Shown here in pieces: positions 21,680 through 23,569 of a stretch of 23,569 nt of DNA. A program made the position numbers and the translations under genes. Origin of the DNA: Acidobacteriota bacterium (lineage in GTDB: Bacteria > Acidobacteriota > Aminicenantia > UBA2199); the NCBI GenBank assembly GCA_021817755.1, contig JAKAGC010000001.1, positions 1 through 23,569 on the forward strand. Direction: 5' to 3'. Every line of letters begins with the position of its first letter. Positions within the stretch are counted from its first letter, which is position 1. The notes below the pieces were generated by a model, which saw only the letters and a program-made list of their open reading frames with translations, searched no databases and had not been told where the DNA came from.

Positions 21680-23569
21680 TACACAATCAAACACTACAGA
21701 TATCTCACAGTTTATTTTTCAACTTGAAAATCCTCAGGTATATACAGGTAGAGAAATTAATGCCATAAAAAAGGATCCCTCTCTCATAAAAAATCCTATT
21801 TCCATTTGCCTCGTTTTCCCCGATAAGTACGAAATCGGCATGAGTCATTATGGGCTTATCCTCCTCTATCACTTCCTGAACAATATCGAAAATGTCATTG
21901 CAGAACGGTGTTTTCTACCCAGCAAAGCGTCCATCGAACTATTCAAACAACATCAGGTCTCACTCTTTTCACTCGAAAGTCGCCGTCCTCTTAAAGAATT
22001 TGATATCATTGCCATCTCTTTCATGAGTGAAATGAATGCCACCAATATATTCCCCGTCCTCGAACTCGCCCAGATTCCACTTAGAACCAGTCAGCGAACG
22101 TCAACCCCTCCATTTCCTATTATTACCCTTGGCGGTGTCGCAACTGTGAATCCCGAACCCTTAAGGGAGTTTATCGATGTATTCGGTATCGGTGATGGTG
22201 AAGCTCTTTTTCCTGATATTATCTCCGCCGTTTCTACTGCAAAAACTCTAAAAAGTGATAGACAGACCCTTTTCAATCATCTCGATAAAATACAAGGTAT
22301 CTATGTCCCTTCCTTGTATCCTCTCGTTTCCCGTGGACGTATCTTTACTCCCGATATAAAACCCAATAAAATAAAAAAGCGTATAGTTAAGAACCTTTCT
22401 GGATTAATATCTCAAGATGCAATCATTGCCCCTTTGACAAATGTTGTATTCAATCGCTTCAACGTAGAAATCGCAAGAGGTTGTCCCCAAAACTGTCGTT
22501 TCTGCCAGGCAAAATCCTATTACTCCCCCTATCGAACCCGGCCCGTTCATGAGAATTTGTACCATCTTTTTAAAGGATTGAAAGAAACAGGTTTTGAAAC
22601 TTTTTCACTTTCCACACTAAGTACCGGGGATTATCCTCAGTTACAACAAATAATAGATATCATCCCCCAAATACTTGAAGTTAGACCCGGTGTTAATTTC
22701 TCCCTCTCTTCTCTCCGTCCTTCTACTCTATCCCAGGATATGCTTTCCACAATTGCTATGTACAAACGTACAGGTATTACCATTGTTCCCGAAGCAGGAA
22801 CACAACGACTCCGAAATGTTATCAATAAAGCCGTTACCGATGAAGAAATCTTTCAAGCTGTCGATCTCGCTTTAAAAAACCGTTGGCAAAAAATCAAACT
22901 TTATTTCATGCTCGGACTTCCTACCGAAACCATGGAGGATATCCAGGGTATAATTCGAATGATTTATACCATGATGGATATGTCACGTGCAGCAAAGCAG
23001 CGAATTAAGATCAACGCTTCATTCTCTCCTTTTGTTCCCAAACCCCAGACCCCCCTTCAATGGGCACGTGGCGAGAACAGGGAACACATTTACGAAGCCA
23101 TTCGACTCATTAAAAACGAATTCCGAACCCCGTTGAAGCAAGGTATCCTCGAATTCGATTTTCATCTTGTCGATACAAGTATTGTCGAAATGCTTATTGC
23201 AAGAGGAGATTATCGTGTTGGAGAACTTCTTCTTGCCGCATATCAAAAAGGTGAAATCTTTTCCGCTTGGGATAGTGAATTTCATTTCCCCGTATGGGCT
23301 CAAATGATTACAGGAACCCCTTTAGAAATCTTCCTCCATGAGTTTTCAGTCGAAGAACCCCTACCCTGGGATTACCTCCAGGTAAATCATACCACTTCCT
23401 ATTTGAAAGAAGAATACCGGAAAGCCCTTTCAGCAGAACCCACCACTCCCTGTAGCCCACAGCAGTGCCCTCAATGCGGTGGATGTCTATACCCGATTGT
23501 ACATCATTCATCATCCCACCAGGAACCTCTTCCTCAATCCAATCACCAATCAAATGACCCCCTCCAGCA
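21669..23569 (+). CDS. B12-binding-type radical SAM protein (TIGR03960-like), 3' end outside window
   Basis: The frame is open from the ATG at 21669 to the end of the window (633 codons), with no stop. It starts inside the rodA 3' end. The N-terminal part (about 40-190) is B12-binding-like (FPDKYEIGMSHYGL, then ITLGGVATVNPEPLREFIDVFGIGDGE). The radical SAM core follows, with C-X3-C-X2-C in RGCPQNCRFCQ (C272, C276, C279), which ligates the [4Fe-4S] cluster that cleaves SAM. A cysteine-rich CPQCGGC lies near the window end (about residues 600-606). This family commonly sits beside mre/rodA and rng genes in several phyla; its reaction is not known to me. What follows the Cys motif (a low-complexity Ser/His/Gln stretch) may link to a DUF2344 domain in the unseen part. 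Confidence 0.9.
   Translation, partial: MNFNTQSNTTDISQFIFQLENPQVYTGREINAIKKDPSLIKNPISICLVFPDKYEIGMSHYGLILLYHFLNNIENVIAERCFLPSKASIELFKQHQVSLFSLESRRPLKEFDIIAISFMSEMNATNIFPVLELAQIPLRTSQRTSTPPFPIITLGGVATVNPEPLREFIDVFGIGDGEALFPDIISAVSTAKTLKSDRQTLFNHLDKIQGIYVPSLYPLVSRGRIFTPDIKPNKIKKRIVKNLSGLISQDAIIAPLTNVVFNRFNVEIARGCPQNCRFCQAKSYYSPYRTRPVHENLYHLFKGLKETGFETFSLSTLSTGDYPQLQQIIDIIPQILEVRPGVNFSLSSLRPSTLSQDMLSTIAMYKRTGITIVPEAGTQRLRNVINKAVTDEEIFQAVDLALKNRWQKIKLYFMLGLPTETMEDIQGIIRMIYTMMDMSRAAKQRIKINASFSPFVPKPQTPLQWARGENREHIYEAIRLIKNEFRTPLKQGILEFDFHLVDTSIVEMLIARGDYRVGELLLAAYQKGEIFSAWDSEFHFPVWAQMITGTPLEIFLHEFSVEEPLPWDYLQVNHTTSYLKEEYRKALSAEPTTPCSPQQCPQCGGCLYPIVHHSSSHQEPLPQSNHQSNDPLQ

Noticed and set aside
1..23569. 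CRISPR array, insertion sequence or prophage
   Set aside because: No regularly spaced direct repeats, terminal inverted repeats with transposase, integrase or phage structural genes were seen.

Overview
The window is AT-rich bacterial DNA and looks like part of the genome of an anaerobic, rod-shaped, Gram-negative bacterium. The evidence is a complete MreB-MreC-MreD-PBP2-RodA elongation operon, a lipoprotein, a FecR-like membrane-anchored protein, an ATP-type PEP carboxykinase, and an aldehyde oxidoreductase (AOR) operon of the tungstopterin type. The phylum cannot be fixed from the sequence. The order FecR-like, GGDEF, mreBCD, mrdA, rodA, B12-type radical SAM recalls Acidobacteriota/Aminicenantota neighbourhoods from memory only. 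No tRNA, rRNA, CRISPR array, transposase or integrase was seen.

Layout. (1) 1-4082 is the most AT-rich and accessory-looking part. It holds the 3' end of an ATP-grasp/phosphohistidine (PEP-synthase-like) gene, a large polytopic membrane protein with TPR repeats, and, on the minus strand, a 60-residue cysteine-rich peptide gene. (2) 4556-10678, all minus strand, is a tungsten-enzyme locus. In transcription order it has a MobB-like GTPase, an overlapping 50-residue ORF, a promoter, an AOR N-terminal domain fused to a NuoF-like protein, a NuoG-like ferredoxin fused to the AOR C-terminal domains, a ThiF/MoeB-like E1 enzyme and a ThiS/MoaD-like sulfur carrier. (3) 10679-14138 holds a divergent promoter region, pckA, a small lipoprotein, a glutaredoxin-like gene with an elaborate upstream region, and aat. 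(4) 14225-23569 is one tightly overlapping operon for cell shape and wall elongation: FecR-like protein, diguanylate cyclase, MreB, MreC, MreD, PBP2, RodA and an incomplete radical SAM protein that runs off the window.

How the genes work together. The centrepiece is the AOR locus. The tungsten enzyme appears to be cut at the domain 1/domain 2 boundary, and each half is fused to a different Complex-I-like electron-transfer module, so two polypeptides must come together to build one tungstopterin site. The NuoF-like half has lost the usual FMN/NADH-binding residues and the NuoE [2Fe-2S] domain but keeps the ligands of its [4Fe-4S] cluster, so the electron acceptor is probably not NAD+ bound in the usual way. 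The flanking ThiF/ThiS/MobB genes plausibly make or deliver the pterin cofactor. The shape operon carries a c-di-GMP synthase with an intact active site, which suggests second-messenger input to cell elongation.

Several promoters fit the sigma70 consensus well. Two of them (mobB-like and fecR-like) place the predicted transcription start on the start codon itself, which suggests leaderless mRNAs. Two other genes (pckA and the glutaredoxin) have perfect hairpins abutting the Shine-Dalgarno sequence.
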